Under the pieces are notes generated by a model that made no database searches, was not told the DNA's origin, and saw only the letters and a program-made list of their open reading frames with translations. This document shows, piece after piece, positions 7,804 to 15,559 of a stretch of 42,128 bases of DNA (its first letter is position 1; every line of letters starts with the position of its first letter). The translations under genes and the position numbers were made by a program. The stretch comes from DAISJD01 sp036821645 (GTDB lineage: Bacteria; Pseudomonadota; Alphaproteobacteria; ATCC43930; CGMCC-115725), in the NCBI GenBank assembly GCA_036821645.1, contig DAISJD010000013.1, forward strand, positions 1 through 42,128, in the 5' to 3' direction.

Positions 7804-8364
7804 ATGACAGAACAAAACCACCCCGGTCAAAATCACCCGGATATCGAGTTTTCCCGTCCGGTCTCCATTGTTAAACTCGGGGCGGGTGGGGCTCATCACC
7901 GGATCGCGCCCACCGATGCGGAACGTGCGGCTCTTGCCAAACGCTTCGGTTTCGTCAGCCTCGATCATTTGGAGGCGCTGATCCATATCACCCGCGCGGG
8001 GGCTGGGGTTCGCGTCGTTGGGACCATCGATGCCCGCCTCGCCCAACATTGCGTCGTCAGTCTTCTGCCGGTGCCCGAAACGGTCTCCGCATCGTTCGCC
8101 TCTCGATTCTTACCAGGGATCGACGAGGATGAGGCCGATCGTCTCGCCCTCGAAGAGCCGTCAGAGGAGATCATTGAGCCGCTCATGGGTGATTTCGTTG
8201 ACATCGGCGAATTGGTGGCCCAAGAGTTATCCGTTGCGGTGGAACCTTATCCGCGGGCACCCGATGTCACGATTGCACCACATCTTGTTGCGGACGATGA
8301 CGCGGATGACGGGGACGAGCGACGACCCAATCCGTTTGACGCCCTGGCGGCCCTTAAAAAATAG
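7804..8364 (+). CDS. DUF177 (YceD-like) protein preceding rpmF
   Basis: 186 residues. A family almost always encoded directly before the L32 gene; it is linked to 23S rRNA synthesis or processing, but its exact function is unsettled. Visible features are an N-terminal strand FSRPVSIVKL, the middle part VRVVGTIDARLAQHCVVSLLPV, a central acidic segment (IDEDEADRLALEEPSEE) and the C-terminal block GDFVDIGELVAQELSVAVEPYPR, the most conserved part of the family. The tail DDDADDGDERRPNPFDALAALKK is strongly acidic then ends in the usual NPFxxLxxLK motif. The Cys pair found in some YceD proteins is absent (only one Cys). Weak ribosome binding site. Confidence 0.9.
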   Translation: MTEQNHPGQNHPDIEFSRPVSIVKLGAGGAHHRIAPTDAERAALAKRFGFVSLDHLEALIHITRAGAGVRVVGTIDARLAQHCVVSLLPVPETVSASFASRFLPGIDEDEADRLALEEPSEEIIEPLMGDFVDIGELVAQELSVAVEPYPRAPDVTIAPHLVADDDADDGDERRPNPFDALAALKK

Positions 8365-8371
8365 GGCTTGG

Positions 8372-8418
8372 CCGCAACGTGGTAGTTGCGGTTCTTGGCG
8401 TTTTCGTTTAGAAAACGC
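8372..8418 (+). promoter_or_regulatory. Two tandem hairpins in the rpmF leader
   Basis: CCGCAAC/GTTGCGG (8372-8378, 8385-8391) and GCGTTTTC/GAAAACGC (8398-8405, 8411-8418, 5-base loop) lie between DUF177 and rpmF. Neither is followed by a clear T-run on the plus strand, so they look more like a processing or control element than a terminator. Confidence 0.5.
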
Positions 8419-8460
8419 GGCTCTGTTCATGCTGCCCCAAAACTTGACGAGTTCATTAGA

Positions 8461-8643
8461 ATGGCCGTTCCTAAAAAGAAAACTTCGAAGTCACGCCGCA
8501 ACATGCGCCGCTCGCATCATGCTTTGCCGACATCGTCCTTTGCCGAATGCTCGAATTGCGGTGAATTGAAGCGCCCGCACCATGTCTGCGGTTCTTGCGG
8601 CCATTACGATGGTCGTGAGGTCACTGCCACCCAGGCGGCCTGA
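8461..8643 (+). CDS. rpmF: 50S ribosomal protein L32
   Basis: 60 residues. Small basic protein of the large ribosomal subunit. Start MAVPKKKTSKSRRNMRRSHH is the standard L32 N-terminus, which fixes ATG 8461 although the frame is open further upstream. The zinc-binding form is present: Cys30, Cys33, Cys43 and Cys46 in CSNC...CGSC. It sits 96 bases after DUF177 and 30 bases before plsX, the classic rpmF-plsX-fabH order. Confidence 0.98.
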   Translation: MAVPKKKTSKSRRNMRRSHHALPTSSFAECSNCGELKRPHHVCGSCGHYDGREVTATQAA

Positions 8644-8673
8644 CGGCTCACGCACGCATGATGGCGTCATAAG

Positions 8674-9714
8674 ATGAGTATCATCATCGCTCTTGACGCC
8701 ATGGGTGGCGATCAAGCACCTGGCATGGTCTTGAAAGGTGCCGAGTTGGCGCTGGTCCGGTTTCCGGGCTTGCGCTACCAGCTCTTCGGTCCCGAGACCG
8801 TCCTCACCCCATTGCTTGCCGATATGCCCCGTCTTGCGGCGGCAGCTACCGTCGTCCATGCCGAGGATTTGGTCACGGGCGATACCAAGCCGTCGGTTGC
8901 GGTCCGTCAGCGTCGTTCCAGCATGCGTCTTGCGATCGATGCCGTTGCCAACGGCACGGCGGGGTGCGTCGTTTCTGCGGGCAATACCGGTGCCTTGATG
9001 GCGATTGCCAAAATCGTGTTGCGCACGATGCCTGGTATCGATCGACCCGCCATCGCGACTTATATGCCGACCAGTCGGGGGGAAACCGTCCTGCTCGACA
9101 TGGGGGCCAATATTGATTGCGATGCCGATAATCTGGTCCAGTTTGCCGTGATGGGCGACGCTTTTGCGCGTGCGGTCCTGGGCCAGGTCAGTCCCGTCGT
9201 CGGCTTGTTGAATGTCGGTTCCGAAGAATTGAAGGGCTCCGAAGCCGTGCGCGAGGCCCATGCGCGCCTGCGTGCCGGTGTCGGCGGTCTGACATATCAC
9301 GGATTCGTCGAGGGGGACGATATTCCGGCCGGAACGGTCGATGTGGTCGTCACCGATGGATTCAGCGGCAATATCGCCCTCAAAATGGCGGAAGGTGTTG
9401 CAAAACTCTATAACGGGTTCTTGCGGACTTCTTTCCAAAGTTCATTCATGGCTAAAATCGGTTATTTCTTTGCCCGTTCCGCATTGGATCGCCTGAAGGA
9501 TAGGGTCGATCCGCGTCGTTATAACGGGGCGATGTTGGTCGGCCTCAACGGGATCGTGGTAAAAAGTCATGGCGGTTCGGATGCTTTGGCTTTTGCCAAC
9601 GCCATCGGTGTGGCGCATGATCTCAAGGCGAACGGGTTTTTGGATCGGATTCGCGCAGAGATGAACGCCCCGGATCTCGTCACCGATGCGGCGACCTCGT
9701 CGCTGCCCTCGTAA
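8674..9714 (+). CDS. plsX: Phosphate acyltransferase PlsX
   Basis: 346 residues. Converts acyl-ACP plus phosphate to acyl-phosphate, the first step of the PlsX/PlsY route to phosphatidic acid; peripheral on the inner membrane. N-terminus IIALDAMGGDQAP is the family hallmark; further conserved parts are CVVSAGNTGALMA, VLLDMGANIDC, NVGSEELKGSE and TDGFSGNIALKMAEG. Length is normal. It lies between rpmF and fabH in one direction and with short gaps, implying cotranscription. Confidence 0.97.
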   Translation: MSIIIALDAMGGDQAPGMVLKGAELALVRFPGLRYQLFGPETVLTPLLADMPRLAAAATVVHAEDLVTGDTKPSVAVRQRRSSMRLAIDAVANGTAGCVVSAGNTGALMAIAKIVLRTMPGIDRPAIATYMPTSRGETVLLDMGANIDCDADNLVQFAVMGDAFARAVLGQVSPVVGLLNVGSEELKGSEAVREAHARLRAGVGGLTYHGFVEGDDIPAGTVDVVVTDGFSGNIALKMAEGVAKLYNGFLRTSFQSSFMAKIGYFFARSALDRLKDRVDPRRYNGAMLVGLNGIVVKSHGGSDALAFANAIGVAHDLKANGFLDRIRAEMNAPDLVTDAATSSLPS

Positions 9715-9737
9715 TTTTATTTTACTGTTAGGCTGCC

Positions 9738-10700
9738 ATGTCTCTTCGGTCCGTCGTGCTTGGGTGCGGTTCATATCTGCCGTCGCGTGTCGTTACCAAC
9801 GCTGAATTGGCCGAACGGGTCGATACCAGCGACGAATGGATCGTGCAGCGGACGGGGATCAGTCAACGACACATTGCGGCCGATGGGGAAACCACGTCGG
9901 ATCTTGCCTTCGCGGCGGCGACACGGGCGCTCGCCCATGCTGGGGTCGCGGTCGAAGAACTGGACCTCATCGTCCTTGCGACGGCAACACCCGATAATAC
10001 CTTTCCGGCGACGGCAACCAAGGTTCAGGCCCGCCTTGGTATGGTGCGCGGGGCGGCATTCGATGTTCAGGCCGTTTGTTCCGGCTTCGCTTTCGCCCTT
10101 GCGACGGCTGATAATTTCCTGAAAGCGGGTCAAGCCCGCACAGCCCTTGTCATCGGGGCCGAAACTTTTTCCCGGATTCTCGATTGGTCCGACCGTCAAA
10201 CCTGTGTCCTGTTCGGTGATGGGGCCGGTGCCGTCGTGTTGCGGGCTGAGGAAAATAGCGAACGCGGCATTCTGTCGACCCATATCCATTCCGACGGTCG
10301 TTTTTACGATCTGCTTTATGTCGATGGCGGTCCCTCATCGACCATGACCACCGGCCATTTGCGCATGGAAGGCAAAGAGGTGTTTCGCCACGCGGTTCAG
10401 CGTCTGTCCGAAGTGGTTGAAGAAACCCTCGCGGCTCATTCTCTGACACCGGGCGATATCCGGTGGTTGATCCCCCATCAAGCCAATAGACGCATCATCG
10501 ACAGTGTCGGCAAGAAGTTGAACTTGCCGACCGATCGTGTGGTGATCACAGTCGATCGTCATGCAAATACGTCGGCTGCCTCGATTCCATTGGCCTTATG
10601 TGAAGCGGTGATGGATGGACGGATCAAACGCGGTGACCTCATCCTGGTCGAGGCGATGGGCGGCGGCTTGACCTGGGGTGCAGGATTGATCCGTTGGTAG
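9738..10700 (+). CDS. fabH: 3-oxoacyl-ACP synthase III (FabH)
   Basis: 320 residues. Condenses acetyl-CoA with malonyl-ACP to start fatty acid synthesis. The catalytic triad is complete: Cys114 in DVQAVCSGF, His247 in IPHQANRRI and Asn277 in HANTSAASIP. The N-terminus has SDEWIVQRTGI as expected. Starts 23 bases after plsX. Normal length and no unusual features. A gap of 270 bases follows before ihfA, in which no gene is seen. Confidence 0.97.
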   Translation: MSLRSVVLGCGSYLPSRVVTNAELAERVDTSDEWIVQRTGISQRHIAADGETTSDLAFAAATRALAHAGVAVEELDLIVLATATPDNTFPATATKVQARLGMVRGAAFDVQAVCSGFAFALATADNFLKAGQARTALVIGAETFSRILDWSDRQTCVLFGDGAGAVVLRAEENSERGILSTHIHSDGRFYDLLYVDGGPSSTMTTGHLRMEGKEVFRHAVQRLSEVVEETLAAHSLTPGDIRWLIPHQANRRIIDSVGKKLNLPTDRVVITVDRHANTSAASIPLALCEAVMDGRIKRGDLILVEAMGGGLTWGAGLIRW

Positions 10701-10970
10701 GGGGGTTTCCCCATCCATCGCCGAGATGCATGCTGAAAAATGATAAAAATCCGCTAAATTTTGCACTCTCTCTTTGACCTAAGGCGCGGGGCCGGTTACC
10801 GTTTTCCCCAATATAGTCGTTCCGGTCTGCGGGATGTTGGTTTTGCCCGCCCTTGTGGTGCAGCCTCCCAAGTTCCGGGGTATCTGTTTTGCCGATCGGT
10901 TGGGCGCGCCTTTGCGGCCGCCGCCGTTTAGGTGCGTGGTTCGCAAGAGCGAGACGAGGGAGGCGACATC

Positions 10971-11300
10971 ATGGCCGGTGGTACAGTGACGCGGGCGCAT
11001 CTTAGTGAAGCCGTCTATCAGGAAGTGGGGCTGTCGCGCAGTGAATCGGCCGAATTGGTCGAGAGATTGCTGGGTGAGCTATCCGATGCTCTGGCGCGTG
11101 GCGAGATGGTGAAAATCTCGTCTTTCGGCAGCTTCTCCGTCAGAAGCAAGGGCCTACGCGTCGGGCGCAATCCAAAGACGGGCGAAGAAGTGCCAATTGA
11201 GCCCCGTCAGGTTTTAACCTTCCGCGCCAGTCACGTTCTGAAGGATCTCATCAATGCGACGATGGGAAAGCAGGCCAAGGCGGAACCGGTTGCCGGGTGA
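10971..11300 (+). CDS. ihfA: Integration host factor subunit alpha
   Basis: 109 residues. DNA-bending HU/IHF-family protein, half of the IHF heterodimer. Start ATG 10971 has GGGAGG eight bases upstream; an in-frame upstream ATG would add an unrelated 13 residues. Family features: ISSFGSFSVRSKGLRVGRNPKTGEEVPI containing the DNA-intercalating proline in GRNPKTG, followed by VLTFRASHVLK. It is placed after plsX-fabH, as in most Alphaproteobacteria, where a MerR-type regulator gene usually follows; here it does not. Confidence 0.95.
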   Translation: MAGGTVTRAHLSEAVYQEVGLSRSESAELVERLLGELSDALARGEMVKISSFGSFSVRSKGLRVGRNPKTGEEVPIEPRQVLTFRASHVLKDLINATMGKQAKAEPVAG

Positions 11301-11340
11301 TGTCTGGTTTTATGCCTGTTTCTGTCTGTGATCGGCCGCT

Positions 11341-11619
11341 ATGACTGATAACGCCCCGGTGTCGTCCCCCGATTTATTATCCGAACAGACCCCTGCTGCA
11401 CCCACGCCGAAGCGCAGGCGCGCCTCTGTGCGCAAACGGGGGCAAGACGCTGTCGATGCGGGTGGGTTGCCGAACCTCCTGTTGCTGCCGGTCAATGCGG
11501 AAAAACCCGGTCTTGACACGATCAGTCTGGACCAACTCCATGCGGCCTATGAAGAACTCTGTGCCATAGATACCGCCTTGGCAGCGTTGCGCCGACGCCT
11601 CATACCGTCGCAGGCTTGA
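11341..11619 (+). CDS. Small hypothetical protein after ihfA
   Basis: 92 residues, not recognised. It starts 40 bases after ihfA. The N-terminal 20 residues are Pro/Ala/Asp-rich and look disordered, followed by a basic stretch KRRRASVRKR, then a C-terminal helix-prone half (LDTISLDQLHAAYEELCAIDTALAALRRRL) with heptad-like leucine/alanine spacing. No signal peptide, membrane segment or metal-binding motif. It occupies the place where a MerR-family gene normally follows ihfA. The last 20 bases overlap the convergent CPBP protease gene. The ribosome binding site is weak, so translation is likely but not certain. Confidence 0.5.
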   Translation: MTDNAPVSSPDLLSEQTPAAPTPKRRRASVRKRGQDAVDAGGLPNLLLLPVNAEKPGLDTISLDQLHAAYEELCAIDTALAALRRRLIPSQA

Positions 11620-12343
11620 ATAGATCCGCCGATTTCGGCCAGATATACCGGCACCATGCAAGAATGACGACGGTCACGCCCCCTTGAAACCACAGGCTTG
11701 TCGTGGAAAATTGCAGGGCCTCCTCAAGATTGATACCTGTCACGCTGAGGGCTGTGGCATCGAGGAATCCGTGCGCGACGATCACCGGCCAGAGACTGCC
11801 GGTCCGCAGCTTGACGATCATGAACAGGATACCGAGGGCGGTTGCCGTCATCGCTTGCAGTAAAACGGCACGCGGGTCGATCTTGTCCGATGCAAGCCCG
11901 ATCAGATGAGCCGATCCGAATAAAAGCGACCCATAAAAAATCCTCGATGCCTGTGAACGATCCGGCATCAGATTGGGGATGAAACCGCGAAACGTGATTT
12001 CCTCGCCAAAGCCGATGGCGATCCCGATCAGAAGGCCCCAGAACAGGTTGGACAGGGTGACGGCGTCGCCTGCTTCGATCAGCGGGAAAAGGGCAATGAC
12101 CCAGACCGGCAACAGCAAGCCCCATTGGTCGAATCTCATGCCAGTGCCGAGACCAAGATGCCGGGTTCTGTCTGCAAATAAAAGACAATACCCCAGAAGA
12201 ACCAGCGCAAAGGAAATTTTTGATCCAGAGATGATCGTGAACGGGTCAAGCGGGATGCGGAGCAAGATCCCACCCAAGACCAAAATGATATCCGGTATGT
12301 TCGGTGCGAAGATTAAAAAAACGATCCAGGATAGGCGGTTCAT
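11600..12343 (-). CDS. CPBP-family intramembrane metalloprotease
   Basis: 247 residues with about seven hydrophobic segments. Member of the CAAX protease/bacteriocin-processing (Abi) family in the inner membrane. Conserved residues are in place: the glutamate pair and arginine E114-E115-xxx-R119 in FGEEITFRGF, His146 in LLFGSAHL and His191/Asp195 in AHGFLDA. ATG 12343 is chosen because AAGGGA is eight bases upstream; a longer frame adds 14 residues without support. Monocistronic, convergent with the small gene after ihfA. Bacterial members have varied or unknown substrates, so no target is proposed. Confidence 0.88.
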   Translation of the reverse strand: MNRLSWIVFLIFAPNIPDIILVLGGILLRIPLDPFTIISGSKISFALVLLGYCLLFADRTRHLGLGTGMRFDQWGLLLPVWVIALFPLIEAGDAVTLSNLFWGLLIGIAIGFGEEITFRGFIPNLMPDRSQASRIFYGSLLFGSAHLIGLASDKIDPRAVLLQAMTATALGILFMIVKLRTGSLWPVIVAHGFLDATALSVTGINLEEALQFSTTSLWFQGGVTVVILAWCRYIWPKSADLFKPATV

Positions 12344-12504
12344 CGGGCTGATCCCTTGTGCGGTATTGTGTGATCTAACGGTCAAACCTGCGGTGTCACC
12401 GACGATGGGGCGCGATCGACTGATTTTAGGCGGATGACGCGTGCGGATTTATGCGATTCGATGGCTATGCATGATGGGTAATGGTCTGCTGCTGAAGAAG
12501 TATG

Positions 12505-12534
12505 TTGCGCAAAACGCCGGAATGTTTCTATAGT
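12505..12534 (+). promoter_or_regulatory. Candidate promoter for tRNA-Pro
   Basis: TTGCGC (12505-12510), 18-base spacer, TATAGT (12529-12534) followed by a GC-rich discriminator GCGCCC, about 100 bases upstream of the tRNA. This shape resembles stable-RNA promoters of Alphaproteobacteria. Assignment to the tRNA is by position. Confidence 0.5.
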
Positions 12535-12638
12535 GCGCCCACGTTGGATGATTCATCCGGCGGGCAGGGTGTTTTGCCTTCGTTGACCTGAGTTTAGAAA
12601 AGGGTTGGCGGCTAGCACGTCCTGTTATTGATTGGATA

Positions 12639-12715
12639 CGGGCATTAGCGCAGTCTGGTAGCGCATCAGTCTGGGGGACTGGGGGTCGTCGGTTCAAATC
12701 CGGCATGCCCGACCA
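12639..12715 (+). tRNA. tRNA-Pro (anticodon GGG)
   Basis: 77 bases with encoded CCA. Acceptor stem CGGGCAT/ATGCCCG pairs over all seven positions and begins with the C1-G72 pair typical of bacterial proline tRNA, with A73. Anticodon stem TCAGT/ACTGG closes the loop CTGGGGG, giving anticodon GGG for codons CCC and CCU. The T arm GTCGG-TTCAAAT-CCGGC is intact. Stands alone between the CPBP protease and metY copy 2. Confidence 0.97.
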
Positions 12716-12757
12716 ATCATCGAAAAGATCCGTTTGATTCCCCCAATCCGGGTCACT

Positions 12758-14041
12758 TTATCCGATCAAGGCGCGGGTAAGATCGGCGACGAGATCGTCC
12801 GGATCTTCGAGACCGATGGACAGTCGGATGACGTCGGGTCCGGCACCGGCCGCGATTTGCTGGGCTTCGCTCAGTTGTCGATGCGTCGTTGAGGCCGGAT
12901 GGATGATCAAAGACCGCGTGTCGCCGATATTGGCGAGATGCGAAAAGAGTTGGACGCGCTCGACCAAGGCGACACCGGCCGCATAACCACCTTTTAGGCC
13001 GAAAGTGAAAACGGCCCCGGCCCCTTTCGGTAAATAGCGTTGGGCGCGGGCGTAAGACTCGTTATCCGTCAACCCGGCATAAGAGACCCAAGCCACGGCG
13101 GGATGGGTGGCAAGCCGTTCGGCAATGATGGCTGCCGATCGGCACTGGCGCTCCATCCGCAAGGGCAAGGTTTCGATCCCAGTGATGGTCAAAAACGCAT
13201 TGAACGGGGCCATGGTCGGGCCAAGATCGCGCAGTCCCACGGCATGGGCATGGATCGTGAAGGCAAGATCGCCGAATGTTTCGTGAAACGGTAGGCCATG
13301 ATAGGCCGGTTCCGGGGCATTCAAGGCAGCATATTTATCGCTGATCGACCAATTGAACTTACCGGAATCGACGACGACGCCCCCCATCGCGTTGCCGTGA
13401 CCCGACAGGAATTTCGTGGTCGAATGGATGACGAGATCGGCCCCCCAATCGATCGGGCGACACAGATAGGGGGTGGCGAGCGTGTTGTCGACGATGAAGA
13501 GGATGCCTGCCTCTTCTGCGATCCGGGCGATCGGTTCAAGGTCGGTGACGTATCCCCCCGGATTGGCTAGGCTTTCGACGAAAATCGCCCGACAGTCGGG
13601 GGTGAGGGCGCGCCGGAAATTTTCCGGGTCGTGCTGATCGACGAAATGGGCCTGCCAGCCGAATTTCTTGAAAGTGCGGGAAAATTGCGTGACGGAACCG
13701 CCATAGAGGCGATTGCCCGCAAGAAAGGCGGCCCCCGGTTCCATGAAGGCGAAAAAGGCGAGCAGTTGGGCGGCATGGCCGGAGGCAGTACAGACGGCAC
13801 CCCGTCCGCCTTCGAGATTGGCAATCCGTTCCTCCAGGACCGAAACGGTCGGATTGCCGAGCCGCGAATAGATATAGCCGTATGATTGCAGATTGAAGAG
13901 CGAGGCCGCATGATCGGCATCGTCGAAGACGTAGGCGGTCGTCTGATAGATCGGCGTGCTGCGCGCGCCGGTGGCGGGATCGGGAACGGCCCCGGCATGA
14001 ACGGCGCGGGTGGCGAAACCAAAGGGGGGTTGTTCGGCCAT
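12758..14041 (-). CDS. metY: O-acetylhomoserine aminocarboxypropyltransferase (copy 2)
   Basis: 427 residues. PLP enzyme for sulfhydrylation of O-acetylhomoserine. PLP lysine K210 in VIHSTTKFLSGHG; PIYQTTAYVFDD, YSRLGNPTVSVLEERIA and FIVDNTLATPYLCRP are conserved. Its N-terminal motif GFATRAVHAG is the canonical MetY form, so this may be the main housekeeping copy. It is the last gene of a minus-strand operon with an enoyl-CoA hydratase-like gene and a CoA-binding protein; the gap to the latter is 18 bases and an AAGGA overlaps the upstream stop. The copy at 1050-2339 differs clearly in sequence, so the two are not a recent duplication. Confidence 0.95.
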   Translation of the reverse strand: MAEQPPFGFATRAVHAGAVPDPATGARSTPIYQTTAYVFDDADHAASLFNLQSYGYIYSRLGNPTVSVLEERIANLEGGRGAVCTASGHAAQLLAFFAFMEPGAAFLAGNRLYGGSVTQFSRTFKKFGWQAHFVDQHDPENFRRALTPDCRAIFVESLANPGGYVTDLEPIARIAEEAGILFIVDNTLATPYLCRPIDWGADLVIHSTTKFLSGHGNAMGGVVVDSGKFNWSISDKYAALNAPEPAYHGLPFHETFGDLAFTIHAHAVGLRDLGPTMAPFNAFLTITGIETLPLRMERQCRSAAIIAERLATHPAVAWVSYAGLTDNESYARAQRYLPKGAGAVFTFGLKGGYAAGVALVERVQLFSHLANIGDTRSLIIHPASTTHRQLSEAQQIAAGAGPDVIRLSIGLEDPDDLVADLTRALIG

Positions 14042-14059
14042 GATCGTCTGCTTTTTTCC

Positions 14060-14569
14060 TTAAAGGATCTGTCGGGGGCGGCGGGCTGAAATAATACCAG
14101 TATTGACGCCGCTCCAGCGCAATTCGCCGGTCAGGCGCGAATATTCGATTTTGGGGCAACGATCCATGACGACGCGAAGACCGGCCCGCTCGGCGGTGGC
14201 GGCGGCTTCGTCGTGACGCACGCCGATCTGCATCCAAACGCTCTTGGCCCCGATGGCGATGGCCTCTGCGACAAGCGGCGGAACGTGGGGGCTTGCCCGG
14301 AAGAGATCGACGAGATCGATCGGGGGGGCCCCGGCATCGGCCAAATGCCGCGCCGCGTCGCTGAGGCTCGCAAAGCATGTCTCGCCTGCGATCGCCGTAC
14401 CGGCAGCCCGCGGATTGATCGGGATCATGCGATAGCCCTTTGCCGCCAAATATTTCATCACATAGGAACTGGGCCGCCGCCAATCGGGACTGGCCCCGAC
14501 GACGGCGATCGTCTTGGCCTCGCGCAAAACTTGGCGCAGATAGGCGTCGCTATAGTGATCGTGGTTCAT
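14060..14569 (-). CDS. CoA-binding domain protein (YccU-like)
   Basis: 169 residues. A single Rossmann-type CoA-binding domain as found in succinyl-CoA synthetase alpha. Seen: TIAVVGASPDWRRPSSYVMKYL at the N-terminus, GYRMIPINPRA, IDLVDLFRASPHVPPLVAEAIAIG and SVWMQIGVRHDEAAA near the C-terminal half, then DRCPKIEY. The ATG at 14569 has GGAGG seven bases upstream and shares its A with the stop codon of the enoyl-CoA hydratase gene (TGATG), so translation is coupled. This small family is often found beside metY and its biochemical role is not established; a link between CoA thioesters and homoserine acetylation would be speculation. Confidence 0.9.
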   Translation of the reverse strand: MNHDHYSDAYLRQVLREAKTIAVVGASPDWRRPSSYVMKYLAAKGYRMIPINPRAAGTAIAGETCFASLSDAARHLADAGAPPIDLVDLFRASPHVPPLVAEAIAIGAKSVWMQIGVRHDEAAATAERAGLRVVMDRCPKIEYSRLTGELRWSGVNTGIISARRPRQIL

Positions 14570-15372
14570 CACTGTTCCTCCGAATGCCCCGCATCGTGCC
14601 AAATCGGCGGGCGTTTTGCCAGGAAAGCATCGATCCCGATCGCAGCGTCCTGTTCCATCATGTTGCGTGTCATGGTTTCGCTGGCCAAGGCGTAGGCATC
14701 GGCCAAATTGAGATCGATCTGTCGATAAAAGGCTCGCTTGCCGATGGTGAGGGCGGCGGGGCTTTTGCGGGCGATTTTCCGGGCAAGTGCCAGGGTATGA
14801 TCGTGCAAATCCGGGTCGGGGACATGGGCGTTGATGAGGCCGATCCGAACGGCCGTCTCGGCATCGATGAAATCCCCCGTCAGGAGCATGGCCATGGCAG
14901 CCTTGCGCCCGACCGCCCGGCTGAGAGCGACCATGGGCGTCGAACAAAACAGCCCGATATCGACCCCCGGCGTTGCAAAGCGCGTCGTGTGGCCGGCCAG
15001 GGCCAAATCGCAGCTTGCCACCAATTGGCAGCCAGCCGCCGTTGCGATCCCCTGAACCTCGGCAATGACCGGTTGGGGCAGATGGACGATCTGCTGCATC
15101 AGGGCGGAACATTGCGTAAAAAGGGCCCGTTGTGCCGCCTCATGGGGGGATGCCCGCATTTCTTTCAAATCATGGCCCGCACAAAAAACCGGACCGGCCC
15201 CGGCCAAGATCACGACGCGGATGCCGGGGGTTGCGGCAATCCGGGTCAACGCATCGGCGAGCGCCGTCATGAGCGCCTGGGACAAGGCATTGCGTGCTGC
15301 CGGTCGGTTGAGGGTCAGGCTGAGAACGCCGTCGGCATCCGCCGTTTCGTGTACCAAGGGCATGTCTATCAT
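14569..15372 (-). CDS. Enoyl-CoA hydratase/isomerase family protein
   Basis: 267 residues from ATG 15372, which has GGAGAG upstream. Crotonase fold. Oxyanion-hole segments are GPVFCAGHDLKEM and GIATAAGCQLVASCDLALA, with RPAARNALS at the N-terminus. The segment TPGVDIGLFCSTPMVALSRAVG resembles the ECHDC3-like group, in which one of the two catalytic glutamates of classical crotonase is replaced; substrate cannot be named. First gene of the operon with the CoA-binding protein and metY copy 2, and divergent from the thioesterase gene. Confidence 0.9.
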   Translation of the reverse strand: MIDMPLVHETADADGVLSLTLNRPAARNALSQALMTALADALTRIAATPGIRVVILAGAGPVFCAGHDLKEMRASPHEAAQRALFTQCSALMQQIVHLPQPVIAEVQGIATAAGCQLVASCDLALAGHTTRFATPGVDIGLFCSTPMVALSRAVGRKAAMAMLLTGDFIDAETAVRIGLINAHVPDPDLHDHTLALARKIARKSPAALTIGKRAFYRQIDLNLADAYALASETMTRNMMEQDAAIGIDAFLAKRPPIWHDAGHSEEQ

Positions 15373-15559
15373 CGCGGTCTCTCCGATACTGCCGATGATG
15401 GCGATTGCGGGGCCTCTTGATAGAGTTAGGGGCACCAACGCGCGCTGGCAATCCGTCCCGAGAGAGGAAAGGTTGGTTTCGGACGATAAAATTCCGTACA
15501 CAGGAAGCATCATCTATGTTTTTATGATTCTCCGTTCCCTTCTCTGCGATCGAAGCCCC

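Noticed and set aside
8386..8460. Extension of rpmF upstream to 8386
   Set aside because: The added residues do not match L32, the frame crosses the hairpins, and MAVPKKKTSK is the conserved N-terminus.
8491..9438. A 315-codon minus-strand frame opposite plsX and rpmF
   Set aside because: Shadow of well-recognised genes; no start context or family.
13536..14483. A 315-codon frame overlapping metY copy 2 and the CoA-binding gene in another frame
   Set aside because: Arg/Ser-rich frame-shifted product; the two real genes are recognisable throughout with good start sites.
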